Below are positions 43,406-53,222 of a stretch of DNA of 64,000 nt, one piece after another; position 1 is the stretch's first letter; the number at the start of each line of letters is the position of its first letter. The notes under the pieces were generated by a model that was given only the letters and a program-made list of their open reading frames with translations, did not search any database and was not told the origin of the DNA. The DNA comes from Methanosarcina vacuolata Z-761 (lineage in GTDB: Archaea > Halobacteriota > Methanosarcinia > Methanosarcinales > Methanosarcinaceae). The stretch is taken from the NCBI RefSeq assembly GCF_000969905.1, contig NZ_CP009520.1, positions 1,364,001 through 1,428,000 on the forward strand. The letters run 5' to 3'. The position numbers and the translations under genes were made by a program.

Positions 43406-43720
43406 TCAATCCCTTTTCATGCTTTCATGTCGGGCACTGAGCTCGGCTGCGATTTCATCAAGGGTAACATTATTTGCCGCAAGCATTACCAGAAGATGAA
43501 AAATAAGGTCTGAACTTTCAGAAACGATCTCTGCATGATTTTCATTCCTGACTGCGAGGATTGTTTCAATTGATTCCTCGCCTACTTTTTCAAGAATCTT
43601 GTTCATACCTTTACGATGGTTCAAAAGCTTGCAGACATATGAGCGCTCGTCATAGTTCTGTTTTCGGTCCAGTATGATTTCATATACCCTGTTTAAGATT
43701 GATAGGTCAGCATCCGGCAT
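43406..43720 (-). CDS. hisE: Phosphoribosyl-ATP pyrophosphatase
   Basis: A 104-residue all-alpha MazG-like enzyme, second step of histidine biosynthesis (PR-ATP to PR-AMP). The core [40 protein letters not shown] holds the conserved Glu/Asp metal-binding residues EExxE and ExxDL. ATG at 43720. Other his genes are not adjacent, as is usual in Methanosarcina. The leuC/hacA gene lies upstream in the other position on the same strand, 87 bases away, so the two could share regulation. 43117-43405 contains GTAGTAGAAG-type direct repeats only. Confidence 0.92.
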   Translation of the reverse strand: MPDADLSILNRVYEIILDRKQNYDERSYVCKLLNHRKGMNKILEKVGEESIETILAVRNENHAEIVSESSDLIFHLLVMLAANNVTLDEIAAELSARHESMKRD

Positions 43721-43807
43721 TTTAACACCTTTTTAATTAACACGGACAAACATTTTTAAAAATTCAAACAGAGAAAAAATATCCAAAAAAGTAAATACAG
43801 GAAATTT

Positions 43808-45094
43808 TCAAACTTTCCTTGGATCAGTGATTTCTCCGGTAAGGGCTGATGCTCCTGCAGTCGCAGGGGAAGACAGATATACAAAAGATTCGGGACTTCC
43901 TTCTCTGCCCTTAAAGTTACGATTCGAGGTTGCAAGGCCCACTTCTCTTGCGCCAAGCAAGCCGAAAGAGCCACCCATACAGGGTCCGCAGCACGGTGAT
44001 TCTACGATTGCACCTGCATTCATGAGCTTTTCTATATACCCGGCTTTCAAGAGTTTCAGGTACTCAGTTCTTGAAGCAGGAACTACAAGCAGACGAACAC
44101 CCCTGGCTACTGGCTCATCGCCCATGATATCAGCCATGATTTTAATGTCTTCGAATCTGCCGTTCGTGCAGGAACCCACAAATATCTGGTCAAGTTTCGT
44201 ACCCTCTACCTCGGTTACGGGTTTTACATTATCCACATGGTGAGGGCAGGCTACCTGGGGTTCCAGGTCAGATACGTCGTAGTGCTTAACTCCCACATAT
44301 TTTGCATCTTCATCGGATTTCCAATATGGATCGAACTCATAATACATAATCCGCTCTTTGAGGTAGTTTGCAGTTATTTCATCAGCTTCGATGATTCCTG
44401 CCTTCCCACCCATCTCGATTGCCATATTGGACATAGTCATACGTTCGGGAATCGAGAGAGAGTGAATTGTTGAACCTCCAAACTCGGCTGCCATATACCT
44501 GGCCCCTTCTACTCCTACGTCGCCTATCAGGTGGAGGATAAGATCTTTGGAGTAAACACGATCTGGCAGGTTGCCTTCCACCTCAAAGCGGAAAGTCTCA
44601 GGTACCCTGAACCAGAGTTTGCCAGTAGCAAAAACGGCTGCCATATCCGTAGACCCTATACCTGTAGAAAACGCACCGAGTGCACCATAAGCACATGTAT
44701 GCGAATCCGAGCCAACGATAAGGTCTCCTGGCAGGACATGCCCTTTCTCGGGAAGAACCTGATGGCAAACTCCTTCGTATACATCATAATTTAAAATGCC
44801 CTGTTCTTCAGCAAATTCTCGGAGCATAATATGATTTGCGGTGGCGTTAATGGAGTCCGCAGGAACTTGATGGTCAAATACGATCACTATTTTCTTTGGA
44901 TCCCATACGTTCTTCTCTTCTTTGCCCTTCATAATCTCATAGAAGCCTTTGACTGCTAGCGGACCTGTAATGTCGTGAGTCATTGCAAGGTCTATATTTG
45001 CCAGTACGAAATCCCCGGCTTTTACGGGACTTCCGGAGGCTTTCGAAAAGATCTTTTCCGAAACGGTCATCGGACAACTTTCATTACCAGACAT
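43808..45094 (-). CDS. leuC: 3-isopropylmalate dehydratase / homoaconitase large subunit
   Basis: Aconitase-superfamily large subunit (428 residues from the start used). [4Fe-4S] ligands are in [13 protein letters not shown] and [10 protein letters not shown], with other family motifs in [30 protein letters not shown] and [12 protein letters not shown]. It needs a separate small subunit (LeuD/HacB type), which is not in the window. Methanogens carry two such pairs: isopropylmalate isomerase for leucine, and homoaconitase for coenzyme B (2-oxosuberate); the large subunit alone does not tell which. The frame is open back to 45262. I chose the Met at 45094 (MSGNES); 45103 and 45070 are alternatives. 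Confidence 0.88.
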   Translation of the reverse strand: MSGNESCPMTVSEKIFSKASGSPVKAGDFVLANIDLAMTHDITGPLAVKGFYEIMKGKEEKNVWDPKKIVIVFDHQVPADSINATANHIMLREFAEEQGILNYDVYEGVCHQVLPEKGHVLPGDLIVGSDSHTCAYGALGAFSTGIGSTDMAAVFATGKLWFRVPETFRFEVEGNLPDRVYSKDLILHLIGDVGVEGARYMAAEFGGSTIHSLSIPERMTMSNMAIEMGGKAGIIEADEITANYLKERIMYYEFDPYWKSDEDAKYVGVKHYDVSDLEPQVACPHHVDNVKPVTEVEGTKLDQIFVGSCTNGRFEDIKIMADIMGDEPVARGVRLLVVPASRTEYLKLLKAGYIEKLMNAGAIVESPCCGPCMGGSFGLLGAREVGLATSNRNFKGREGSPESFVYLSSPATAGASALTGEITDPRKV

Positions 45095-45254
45095 CCCGGT
45101 CATGGGGAATAACTGGCTCTTTATAATAAATAAATTTAATTGATGATACAGGGCAACAGAAACTAAAAAATCTTTCAAGCTTATGTAAAAACGGAGTTTT
45201 CTACCGTAAGAGCATTTTAACTGGTAAAATTTGAAAGTCTGCCAATTTTTGCTC

Positions 45255-46088
45255 TTAACCACTAATTTCGGTGCTTCCTTTGCTGTCGTGAACTATAAAG
45301 GTAAATGTGCCATTTTCCAGGCTCTTTTTTGCAAGCTTGAGGCCCTGTTCACCTCTTCTGAAATCCACGAAATTCTCATACAGGTCAAGCGTATCCTCAA
45401 GTTCCGAAATATATCTGAAGAGAAGATTCTCTGTCATTTTTCGGCTTTCTTCTATAGAGATAGGGGATCCAAGACCTTCACATTCGCAGGTCTGCAATTT
45501 CAGCTCTTCGATATAAAAAGGATAAGTGCTGCAGAGCATAGGGCGCACGGGATAGATCCGGCATTTGTACGTGTCTCTTTCAAGAAAGATACAATCTCCG
45601 TTCCTCTTCCGCCTGAGAATCCATCCAAAGGCATGTACCTTGCCCTCACAATCGATATAATCTTTAAAAGATTCAAGACGGTCAGGAGAAAAAGACTCTT
45701 CGTTTTCCTCCAATGCCCCGAATGAAGTTTCCGGACGTTCTTCTTCAGATTCCTCTTCCCCATCCGGGATAGAGTCCTCAGTCACAAACGGTCCTGCAAC
45801 TTCCAGTTTTGAGAGGTCGGTATATTCCCGGATTCTTTCAATTTCGGAAGGAATCACCGCTACCCTGTTGTCCCCGAAAGCCCGCCTGCAGCATTTTCCA
45901 CAATGCTGGCAGGAGAACCCGATTTTCTGGATTTCGGATGCAAGCTTTTCGGAGTCAAGTTTGCGAGCCATTTCTATTTCTTTCTTGAGATCGGCAATAA
46001 GAAGTTGCTGATAACTTGTTTTTTCGAACTCCGGCTTATTGTCTGTGCTGGAAGCTTCCATGCAAATACTCGTGCCCTGCTGGTACAT
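45255..46088 (-). CDS. YkgJ-type cysteine cluster protein
   Basis: A 277-residue protein of the CxxCxxCC zinc/iron-chelating family (YkgJ). N-terminal helix, then [21 protein letters not shown], an acidic Glu/Asp insertion (about 95-135), and a C-terminal half with [33 protein letters not shown] and CECEG, together giving eight to ten cysteines able to bind an Fe-S cluster or zinc. The acidic insertion is unusually long for the family. Start uncertain: ATG 46088 or ATG 46061. Divergent from the HTH-ACT regulator with 127 bases between them. Confidence 0.82.
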   Translation of the reverse strand: MYQQGTSICMEASSTDNKPEFEKTSYQQLLIADLKKEIEMARKLDSEKLASEIQKIGFSCQHCGKCCRRAFGDNRVAVIPSEIERIREYTDLSKLEVAGPFVTEDSIPDGEEESEEERPETSFGALEENEESFSPDRLESFKDYIDCEGKVHAFGWILRRKRNGDCIFLERDTYKCRIYPVRPMLCSTYPFYIEELKLQTCECEGLGSPISIEESRKMTENLLFRYISELEDTLDLYENFVDFRRGEQGLKLAKKSLENGTFTFIVHDSKGSTEISG

Positions 46089-46218
46089 CAAATTAACGCA
46101 AACTACAATTGACGCCAGGAATATTTGGAAATCTCATCCTGAAGAACCTTTACCTTACTGACAACGGACCATAATAAGAAACTATATATCAGGGAACCCA
46201 GTTTAAACTTAAGTTTAT

Positions 46219-46722
46219 ATGTGGCAGACATTACTCAAAAAGTTTGAAAAATATCCTGCACAGGCAAAAGTGCTTAAATTGCTCTTTGAACGCGGGTTTC
46301 AGGTAAATGAAGAAGGGAAGGTCACCTCCGGGAGTATTGAGATCGCGCATACCCAGCTTGCAAAAGAAGCAGGTGTTGACCGGAGAGTAGTCGACGCAAC
46401 TACAAAGACCATTATTTCAGACGAGCTTCTGAGCAGAATTTTTAAAAATGTTCATTCCATCCCCTTCCTCAGAGACGTAGCTCCTTCTCTTGGCCTGGGA
46501 GTAATCATTATTATCCCGGAAGATGCCGCTGACGTGGGCATCCTTGCGGAGGTTGCAGGCCTGATTTCAGGAAGCAAGGTAAGTATCCGGCAGGCTGTCT
46601 CGGATGACCCATATCTAACTGATAACCCAAGACTTACAATCATTACCGACAAGAAAGTTCCTGGAGAACTCGTGGACAAAATCCTGGAACTGCCCTCAGT
46701 CAAAGGAGTAAGCATTTACTGA
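46219..46722 (+). CDS. HTH-ACT regulator of amino-acid metabolism (COG2150-like)
   Basis: A 167-residue protein. Residues 1-75 form a winged-helix domain (KVLKLLFERGFQVNEEGKV, then IAHTQLAKEAGVDRRVVDATTKTI). Residues about 85-167 form an ACT-type ligand-binding domain (GLGVIIIIPEDAADVGILAEVAGLI, then VPGELVDKILELPSVKGVSIY). This architecture is described for archaeal proteins predicted to regulate amino-acid metabolism; the ligand is unknown. ATG at 46219 without a clear ribosome binding site, probably leaderless. Confidence 0.87.
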   Translation: MWQTLLKKFEKYPAQAKVLKLLFERGFQVNEEGKVTSGSIEIAHTQLAKEAGVDRRVVDATTKTIISDELLSRIFKNVHSIPFLRDVAPSLGLGVIIIIPEDAADVGILAEVAGLISGSKVSIRQAVSDDPYLTDNPRLTIITDKKVPGELVDKILELPSVKGVSIY

Positions 46723-46837
46723 ACCTTCTACCAGAAAGTAGGATACCATAACAAAATGGAAGCGAGATTGGAAACTCCACTTAAGAGACTGTTTTTTCAA
46801 TTGAAATTGAGAAAAGTTCTTTCCTTGAGTTTACTGT

Positions 46838-46945
46838 GAATATCAATTGTGGATATCGATTGTGAATATCGATTGTGAATATCGATTGTGAATATCAACT
46901 GTGAATATCAACTGTGAATATCAACTGTGAATATCAACTGTGAAC
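46838..46945. repeat. 13-bp tandem repeat (TGTGAATATCAAC)
   Basis: About eight contiguous copies. The left units carry CGAT and the right units CAAC, so the array has two subfamilies, suggesting stepwise expansion. It ends just before the stop codon of the beta-helix/PKD gene. Confidence 0.93.
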
Positions 46946-46951
46946 ATTAAC

Positions 46952-48532
46952 TTATTTTTTTCCCCTTCTAAATACGGAAAGTCCCAGAGCTATTCCAAGG
47001 AATCCAAAAAACATAGCATGAGTAGAAATATTTCTTACTTTACTTATGGATACTGAGTCTTCTATAAAATTTTTAACAGAATCCGCAAGCCTGAGGATTT
47101 TGTACTCTACCGATGGTTCCACATCTGCAAGCGTCCGGGTTCCAGTAAAGTACATAACAAAGTTCTCAACAGGCTCAAGACTTTTCCGGTTCAGAAATTC
47201 CTCGGCACTCATACTCTCGTTTCTGCGGCTTGAGCCTGAATCTCCGGTATCTTTCGGATTAACAATGTATGCGGCGTCTTCCGGAATAACAGTATTTTCG
47301 GCAGATGATTTGTTTGTCTGGTTCAGTACCTGAATAACAACGCAGGCTGAAGAACTGCCATTATCATTTCTTGCCGTAAGGGAAACGGTGTAATTTCCCG
47401 GGCAGCAGAAAGTATGTTTTGGTCCCGGGCAACAAGACTTCTTCCCATCCCCAAAGTTCCAGGAAAGCGAATCAGCATTTCCAGAAAAATCAAAAAACTG
47501 GATGGTAAGCGGAACGTACCCGGTTGTCACATTGGCACCGAATTTAGCCTCAGGAAGTATTGGAACTGAGGGGTCAAGAGCTTTTAAAACATTTATGGTC
47601 ACATTAGTAGAGTCGCTGCCATTCTCGTTCGTGACATTCAGGATAACCTTATTATTACCCTCAGTGACAAAAGTATGTAAAAAATTAGACGAGTTCGAAA
47701 CCTCCTGGTCTCCAAGTCTCCACAACAGCGAGCTGGCGTTTTCTGAGATATCTGTAAACTCGACCGTAAGAGGCGCGTATCCTACTGTCACGTTGGAAGT
47801 AAAAATTGCTTCTGGCATCACGGGAAGTTCAGGAGTGAAATTCATCAACGGCCTGTAGTCCATATTCTTTGTGAGGCGATTTACGGCATATTCAGTATCG
47901 CCAATACCGTCTGAGTCCACATCCTGACCTGTATAATCACTCCAGCAGTTGCCCGAGGTCCGGTTCCAGGTATTGAGTTTATCGTCCCTGGCATTATTCG
48001 TATTATTAAAGAAATTATTGTATATCGTGTTGCCTGAAGAGGTAAGCAACTTGATGCCACAATCGGCGTTTGAAGTTACTGAGTTATTGCTCAGGGTGTT
48101 ATTTTCTGACTTAGACAGACAGATCCCGATTTTGTTCTCCGATATAATGTTGTTATTTATGATACAGTTTTGAGCACCATTCAGGTAAATTCCACATTTA
48201 CTGTTGGTTACTGAGAAACCGCTGATTGTCACATTGCTGGCAACTACTTTGAATACGTCACTCTCTTTATCCATTCCGGTAATAACTGTATTGTAAGGAG
48301 TTTTTGAGTCCGAGATTATTGTTAGGTTATCCTGATTGATTTGAACGCTTTCATTATATTCTCCGGGCATCACAAAGATAGTATCGCCTGGCAAGGCATT
48401 ATCTACTGCTTCCTGAATTGATTCTCTTGGGGAAACATAAATATTTTCTGCTGCGCAGGTTTCTGAAATAGGAATCAAAACCAGAAATATTGTAAATAAG
48501 CAGACTCGCCTGAGAGTTCGAATTTTTGTCAT
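46952..48532 (-). CDS. Surface protein with parallel beta-helix and two PKD domains
   Basis: A 526-residue exported protein. Signal peptide (RRVCLFTIFLVLIPISETCA), a NosD/pectate-lyase-like right-handed beta-helix (about 25-220; IYLNGAQNCIINNNIIS and KSENNTLSNNSV rungs), then two PKD domains each beginning PEAIFTSNVTVGYAPLTVEF or PEAKFGANVTTGYVPLTIQF, a linker, and a C-terminal membrane helix with basic end (MFFGFLGIALGLSVFRRGKK). A PGF motif is not evident, so it is probably anchored by the helix itself. Cell-surface adhesin or carbohydrate-binding protein by architecture. I took ATG 48532; a GTG at 48544 is also in frame. Confidence 0.83.
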   Translation of the reverse strand: MTKIRTLRRVCLFTIFLVLIPISETCAAENIYVSPRESIQEAVDNALPGDTIFVMPGEYNESVQINQDNLTIISDSKTPYNTVITGMDKESDVFKVVASNVTISGFSVTNSKCGIYLNGAQNCIINNNIISENKIGICLSKSENNTLSNNSVTSNADCGIKLLTSSGNTIYNNFFNNTNNARDDKLNTWNRTSGNCWSDYTGQDVDSDGIGDTEYAVNRLTKNMDYRPLMNFTPELPVMPEAIFTSNVTVGYAPLTVEFTDISENASSLLWRLGDQEVSNSSNFLHTFVTEGNNKVILNVTNENGSDSTNVTINVLKALDPSVPILPEAKFGANVTTGYVPLTIQFFDFSGNADSLSWNFGDGKKSCCPGPKHTFCCPGNYTVSLTARNDNGSSSACVVIQVLNQTNKSSAENTVIPEDAAYIVNPKDTGDSGSSRRNESMSAEEFLNRKSLEPVENFVMYFTGTRTLADVEPSVEYKILRLADSVKNFIEDSVSISKVRNISTHAMFFGFLGIALGLSVFRRGKK

Positions 48533-48771
48533 ATTAACCCACACTTCAATCCAGGAATTTACAGAATTATTTTTTAAAAGGATACATATAAAATTGTTGA
48601 TTAAAAAAAATATTGAAAAATAGAAATTTTAATTAAAAGCTTTTAAAAAAACTTATTTGGAAAAATGAGGCTTTCCAGATTTTTGTGTTCAAACAACCAC
48701 GTAACTAAAATTCTAGAGTGAAATGTAAAATTAAAATCTTGTATAAACTTTCTCTAATTTATAAATTTAAA

Positions 48772-48960
48772 TTACAGGGTCAGGTGTGAATTACCCCTCC
48801 CTAAACTCTTCGCAAAGCTCAGAGTTTTGAGGAAGGGGTTTCTTGGTTCATTCATGTCAATGGTTTTTGTTCTAACAAATTTGATGAGATTTGTAGAAGG
48901 CCAGGGGGAATTTGAGATGAAATGGCTTAAAGATTGGTCATTGGAACGCTTACAACAGTA
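48772..48960 (-). mobile_element. Possible remnant of an IS200/IS605-type right end (TnpB tail plus hairpin)
   Basis: The minus-strand frame ends in NEPRNPFLKTLSFAKSLGRG, a tail I associate with TnpB-like proteins, but the upstream zinc-ribbon region typical of TnpB is absent. Overlapping it, CCCCTCCCTAAACTCT (about 48797-48812) and AGAGTTTTGAGGAAGGGG (about 48823-48840) form an imperfect hairpin like the subterminal hairpins of IS200/IS605 ends. The remainder of 48545-48994 is AT-rich. Interpretation rests on pattern memory; moderate doubt. Confidence 0.35.
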
Positions 48961-48994
48961 GATTGCTATTTTACTCGTATATTTTTTACAAGAT

Positions 48995-49483
48995 TCATTC
49001 TTTTGCATTCAGTTTGGAATCGATTTTCTTCAGAATACTTATCTCTTTTTTTATGCAGGCTTTATATTCTTTGAGATCCTGTTCGTCGAGGAGATCCGTT
49101 GTAGAAGCTTGAGTCTCTTCCACTTTCTTCTTAAGAATTTCATAGTACTCTTCTCCTTTTTCGGTTAAATTTATCATGACTTTTCTTCTGTCTTCAATAT
49201 CTGTCTTTCTATAGACAATTCCTTTTTTTTCCATGGAATCTATCATTCTTGAAAGGCTACTCCTATCCATATTCATACACAGACCGAGGTATGAAGGAAT
49301 CATTTCCCCCATCGTGCCAATTATCAAAATAGCATTAAACTGTTGTCTGCCTAGCTTTTCGGGTCTGCTCGATCTCGCTTTGGATATCATTTCTGAGTAT
49401 TTTCTTTCAACCAATTTGTTAAATAGTACTTCCCTTTCCAGTATCAATAGCCCCATTTCTCTCCTCTCATTAATATCTGACAT
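48995..49483 (-). CDS. MarR family transcriptional regulator
   Basis: A 162-residue winged-helix dimeric regulator. Helices 1-2 (REVLFNKLVERKYSEMISKA), HTH core GRQQFNAILIIGTMGEMIPSYLGLCMNMDRSSLSRMIDSME, wing motif DIEDRRKVMINLTEKGEEYY, and a C-terminal dimerisation helix. MarR proteins bind palindromic operators and respond to small ligands, often controlling efflux. ATG at 49483. A dyad (GTATAT-GATG-ATATAC) 94-110 bases upstream may be its own operator. The RND exporter operon is 3-6 kb away and is another potential target, since its local MarR is decayed. Confidence 0.88.
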   Translation of the reverse strand: MSDINERREMGLLILEREVLFNKLVERKYSEMISKARSSRPEKLGRQQFNAILIIGTMGEMIPSYLGLCMNMDRSSLSRMIDSMEKKGIVYRKTDIEDRRKVMINLTEKGEEYYEILKKKVEETQASTTDLLDEQDLKEYKACIKKEISILKKIDSKLNAKE

Positions 49484-49551
49484 GCTTCCTCCAGGATGTT
49501 AAACGTGTAACTGCGGATACAGACAAAGGATGTCCAGTAAGATCACATCTT

Positions 49552-49594
49552 CGGTATATAATAAGGGTCCACTCTAGTATATGATGATATACCG
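49552..49594. promoter_or_regulatory. Candidate MarR operator dyads
   Basis: Two nested inverted repeats upstream of marR: CGGTATAT (49552-49559) with ATATACCG (49587-49594), and GTATAT (49577-49582) with ATATAC (49587-49592) separated by GATG. The second is the 16-18-bp size expected for a MarR dimer. They lie in the likely promoter, which supports autoregulation; binding is inferred. Confidence 0.45.
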
Positions 49595-49860
49595 ATGCAA
49601 GACTTTTGGATATTTTATATCTCAGTTTTGGGATATTTTTTCATTTTTATAATTGGCATGAATCCAAATGCCGCCTGTATTATGCAGTGACATAATTCAT
49701 GATTAGATAATTAAAGGAAGGACTGTAAACCACCTGAAATATATCTAGAAAATAAATAATGCAAAACATTTGTAGATCATTCGCCCAAAAATTTGAATCT
49801 TTCGCCCACCGCTTTCTCCCCATTATTTTCCTCTTTTAATAAATCTTTTTTCAAACAGGT

Positions 49861-50140
49861 TCAATGCACTAATGCATCGATTCTCAAATAAGTACATAAT
49901 AAGGAAATAATTACGGCTTACGACTCAAATATTATTTTCAAGTCACATGGAATTCTTTAACACGGAAAACACAGCCGGTCGCAGAGTGATTCGATCTGGA
50001 TATTGCAACCACGGAAAACATGGAAAGCACGGAAGAAACACGCCTTTACTACTGGTTTCCGCGTCTTCCGTGCTTTCAGTGGTTTTCAAAAAATTCATTC
50101 CTGATATACTTTGGAATCAATGCACTAGTACTGCGATTCT
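49861..50140 (+). repeat. 238-bp dispersed hairpin repeat, copy B, flanked by direct repeats
   Basis: The core 49881-50117 aligns end to end with 24514-24751. Here the copy is flanked by imperfect 24-base direct repeats, TCAATGCACTAATGCATCGA-type at 49861-49884 and TCAATGCACTAGTACTGCGA-type at 50117-50140, which could be target duplication or a wider repeat unit. The hairpin arms GAAAGCACGGAAG/CTTCCGTGCTTTC are conserved. 49595-49860 and 50141-50327 hold no gene. Confidence 0.82.
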
Positions 50141-50327
50141 GAAAGAAGTTTATAAACTTGACTTTTGAATAGATCCAATGATCTCGGATTTTTCCAGGAA
50201 GTAAGGAATCGATTTTGAATCTAAGCACTGTTAAGCTGTCTGCTTTAATACCCAACTTGCACCACTGCCTCCAAGTCCTGATTTGTTTCTTTTCCCAAAA
50301 GATTTCCTTTGATAGACAGTTTCAGCT

Positions 50328-50774
50328 CTACTCTTTTCCCCGGACAACCATAACTGGTACCTTTGAACTTCTTACTACCTTCTCTGCAACACTTCCGATT
50401 AGGAGTTTATCAAGTCCTGTTTTTCCGAGTGTACCCATCACTATCAGGTCAATATTATTATTCTCGGCGAAATCTGTAATCACACTACTCGGATAACCGT
50501 CTAAAACAATTTCTTTTACCTCCACGCCTGAAGCCTCTCCAATCTTCTTAACCTCAGATACTGCTTTCTCCCCTTCACTTCTAATTATTTCATATATGTT
50601 TTTTTTACCAATAGTCCAATAATCGGAAATTATGGAAGACGTATTTACAACATAAAGTGCATGGACAGCCGCTTCGCTGAGTTTTGCAATCTCGATTCCG
50701 TAAGAAATGGCTTTCTGTGTATTTTTAGATCCATCTGTTGCAATCAATATATTTCGGTAAAAAGCTCTCTCCAT
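50328..50774 (-). CDS. Universal stress protein (UspA family)
   Basis: A 148-residue alpha/beta protein. The N-terminus RNILIATDGSKNTQKAISYGIEIAK and the C-terminal ATP-binding motif VMGTLGKTGLDKLLIGSVAEKVVRSSKVPVMVVR (G-2x-G-9x-G-[ST]) are both present, so it should bind ATP. These proteins act as nucleotide-responsive stress factors. ATG at 50774; alternative frame extensions are not supported. Single gene between marR and the RND operon. Confidence 0.92.
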   Translation of the reverse strand: MERAFYRNILIATDGSKNTQKAISYGIEIAKLSEAAVHALYVVNTSSIISDYWTIGKKNIYEIIRSEGEKAVSEVKKIGEASGVEVKEIVLDGYPSSVITDFAENNNIDLIVMGTLGKTGLDKLLIGSVAEKVVRSSKVPVMVVRGKE

Positions 50775-50980
50775 ATGTTATTCCCCATTTGCTTTATACA
50801 TAAAATATCAATAGAAAAAATTAATTTCTTTATTCAAGAGCTCGTCCCAAAACCAATATTATTTCCACATCAGTAAGAGTTTCAGGATTCTTTTTCAGAA
50901 TCATAATCTCTATTGATAATCCAGAATACAATATTCAGAGAAGCAATTTTGAGTTTTGGGATGGGCTCAAAAATAAGTTT

Positions 50981-51001
50981 GTAGCCTTTTTAGATGGCTA
51001 C
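50981..51001 (-). terminator. Hairpin terminator of the RND operon
   Basis: On the minus strand GTAGCC, a nine-base loop and GGCTAC, followed by AAACTTATTTTTGAG, 31 bases after the last operon stop codon. Stem of 6 bp only, so modest. Confidence 0.5.
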
Positions 51002-51031
51002 CTGGGTATTATTTATATGCTGATAATTATT

Positions 51032-52090
51032 TCAATGCTGTTTCTTTCTCCTGAACATTACAAAAAATGCGGCTAGAGCCATTGTAATGCCTGTCACAAG
51101 CTCAAATCCGGGGAGAGAGTTTTTTCCCTCCAGAACTTCGGTATTGATCTTGATAGTATCCGAAGTCTGGTCATGCCCGTCAGAGTCTTCATAAAAAATT
51201 TCGCTGCTCAGAGAATATGGTTTTGGAGTTGCAGTTTCGTCTACATCCATATCAAAAACAGCAACTTCACTGTCTCCGGATTTCAGAGTTCCAAGGTAAG
51301 CCTGGTCATCAGTGGTACTGAAGGGATCAGATGCACTAACTCTAACGGTTGCATCTTTTGCAGTTTCTTCTCCTGTGTTTTTATATGTAACATAAAGCAT
51401 CCCACCTTCATCAGGGTAAAGGTCACCTGTTACATTTGTAACTTCAAAGTAAGGCTCCTTTTTGACTTCAATGTTTATGGTCTGCGTCTGGGTCTTATTT
51501 TCATACCAGATGCCTACTTCCTTATTTGTTACGAGGCCTGTAACACTGTCAAAATCGTCTCCGCCTACCTGGACATTATTCTGGTACTGATAAGAAAGGT
51601 CCAGGGTCAGGGGATATATACCTGCAGGAGTGTCTTTATTAATCTCAATTGTAAACTTTGTGGGATTTGAGCTCTCTTTTCCCTGCTTGAGAGTGCCAGC
51701 TTCTTGAGGTTCAGATTTAACTTTAATGTCAGGATTATCGGATTTAAGGGTCGCAAGAATGCCTACAGCTGTCGTAGCCTGAGCCTCATACTGCATCTCT
51801 GACTGCTGGAGCATCTCATCTGCATAATTTCCAATATCTGCATCCTTTTCAGATTTAAAGCCGGAAATTTCACCTTTGTTCATCATATTTATATTAAGAG
51901 TTGCGGTATCTCCTCTTGAGAATTGGTTGTCCCCAACAAGTGTTGCATTAAGGTCAGGCCCTCCGTATACTGAGTAATAGTTTTTACTGATATCAAAATT
52001 TTCGGGTAAGGCTGCCTCTGCTGGCAGGACTGCAGAGCAAAGGATCAGAAGGGTTGTAACAGTAATAAATAATCCATTTTTATTATTCAT
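51032..52090 (-). CDS. Secreted accessory protein of the RND operon, PGF-type anchor
   Basis: A 352-residue exported protein: signal peptide (GLFITVTTLLILCSAVLPAEA), COG1361/NEW3-type beta domains (GDTATLNINMMNKGEISGFKS, then PYFEVTNVTGDLYPDEGG and LGTLKSGDSEVAVFDMDVD), ending in SLPGFELVTGITMALAAFFVMFRRKKQH, a PGF-type sorting signal. Start ATG 52090, just inside the end of the preceding gene (8-base overlap, AGGTGATG as ribosome binding site within it); a 17-codon extension upstream is open but would overlap more. Paralogous to the product of 52083-53222. It is the third gene of the coupled exporter operon and is probably an extracellular partner of the transporter. Confidence 0.85.
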   Translation of the reverse strand: MNNKNGLFITVTTLLILCSAVLPAEAALPENFDISKNYYSVYGGPDLNATLVGDNQFSRGDTATLNINMMNKGEISGFKSEKDADIGNYADEMLQQSEMQYEAQATTAVGILATLKSDNPDIKVKSEPQEAGTLKQGKESSNPTKFTIEINKDTPAGIYPLTLDLSYQYQNNVQVGGDDFDSVTGLVTNKEVGIWYENKTQTQTINIEVKKEPYFEVTNVTGDLYPDEGGMLYVTYKNTGEETAKDATVRVSASDPFSTTDDQAYLGTLKSGDSEVAVFDMDVDETATPKPYSLSSEIFYEDSDGHDQTSDTIKINTEVLEGKNSLPGFELVTGITMALAAFFVMFRRKKQH

Positions 52091-53222
52091 TTTCATCACC
52101 TGATACATTCTCATCATTCTGGTTTCTTTTCCGGTGTACACTTATTATCTGGTAAAGGGCGATAACTATAATCAGTAAAATTGCTATTCCTGTGATGCTA
52201 AATTTTTTTTCTGCAGCTTCAAGAGGTACGTTCACCTTCATACCTTCTGATAAAGTAGTGTCTCCATCTTTGTCAACGTATTTTATCTCACTATTAATCC
52301 CGTATTTTTTTACAATTGCATTCTGATCTGCCGAAATTTCGAAACTGGCAGTCTTTTCTTTGCCGGGGCCTATATCTCCTATCCTTACTATGGATTTCTC
52401 TGTGCTCAGAGGGCTCATAACAATAATTCGGGCTAAAACATCTTTTGCTACGGTTTCTCTTGTATTTTTATAAGTGACCTCAATAACTTTAGTTTCACCC
52501 TGCACCAGGCTGCCAGAGACATTGGTCACTTCAAATTTAGGTTCACTTTTTATGGAAATTGGTATTTTGAGAGTTTCTGTCTTCGTTTTGTACTCTCTTG
52601 CAAACTCTACATCCGTAAGCCCTAGATTTATTGCATCCGCAGTTACAGTTTTGACATTTGCCGGATATTGATAGGTCACTGGCAGGAGAAGTTCATAATT
52701 ACCGGCTGGTGCATCGCTATCTATTTTGATGATATAGCTAAGGGTTGCTGTATTTCCTGTTTCAAGGTCTTCAATGCTCTGGAGACTGGCTGTAGATTCT
52801 ACTTCAACGTATTTTGTTCCCGATTGAAGGGTAGCTTCAATATCTTTTGCAGTAGTGGCTCCTTTTTCTTCTTCCAACTCCGCAAGTGCAATTGTTTCCT
52901 CAGTAGAGTCGTTTATCCTTTTCTGGTTTGCATTCAGCCTTTGAAAACCGGATATAACTCCAGTATTTGCGATTTTTATCTTCAGATCTGCAGTTTCCCC
53001 TCTTTCAAACTCGGGATCTCCTGTAATTGACGCCTGCATTACTGGAGCCCCGTAACTCTTGTAGTAATCTACAGTATACCCATGATCTAGAGCGATGAAA
53101 TTGGTTTCATCATCCTCTCCCAGGGCTGGAAATGCAGTTAGTGAGAGAACTGAAAGAAGAATTGTAACTACGAAGAATGTGTTAATTATCTTCTGTAACC
53201 TGTTTTTTTTGGGTTTCTTCAT
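52083..53222 (-). CDS. Secreted accessory protein of the RND operon, C-terminal TM
   Basis: A 379-residue protein, paralogous to its downstream neighbour: signal anchor (INTFFVVTILLSVLSLTAFPALG), COG1361-like beta domains (FERGETADLKIKIANTGVISGFQ, then PKFEVTNVSGSLVQGETKV and IGPGKEKTASFEISAD), and a C-terminal membrane helix (ITGIAILLIIVIALYQIISVH) with acidic tail. The start overlaps the transporter stop by four bases (ATGA at 53219-53222), so it is translated coupled to it. Together the two proteins may form a docking or substrate-delivery assembly for the RND protein; that role is inferred. Confidence 0.85.
   Translation of the reverse strand: MKKPKKNRLQKIINTFFVVTILLSVLSLTAFPALGEDDETNFIALDHGYTVDYYKSYGAPVMQASITGDPEFERGETADLKIKIANTGVISGFQRLNANQKRINDSTEETIALAELEEEKGATTAKDIEATLQSGTKYVEVESTASLQSIEDLETGNTATLSYIIKIDSDAPAGNYELLLPVTYQYPANVKTVTADAINLGLTDVEFAREYKTKTETLKIPISIKSEPKFEVTNVSGSLVQGETKVIEVTYKNTRETVAKDVLARIIVMSPLSTEKSIVRIGDIGPGKEKTASFEISADQNAIVKKYGINSEIKYVDKDGDTTLSEGMKVNVPLEAAEKKFSITGIAILLIIVIALYQIISVHRKRNQNDENVSGDENE

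Noticed and set aside
48772-49008. Minus-strand frame of 78 codons taken as an intact gene
   Set aside because: Only its tail looks protein-like and it overlaps the imperfect hairpin; treated as a possible IS end remnant.
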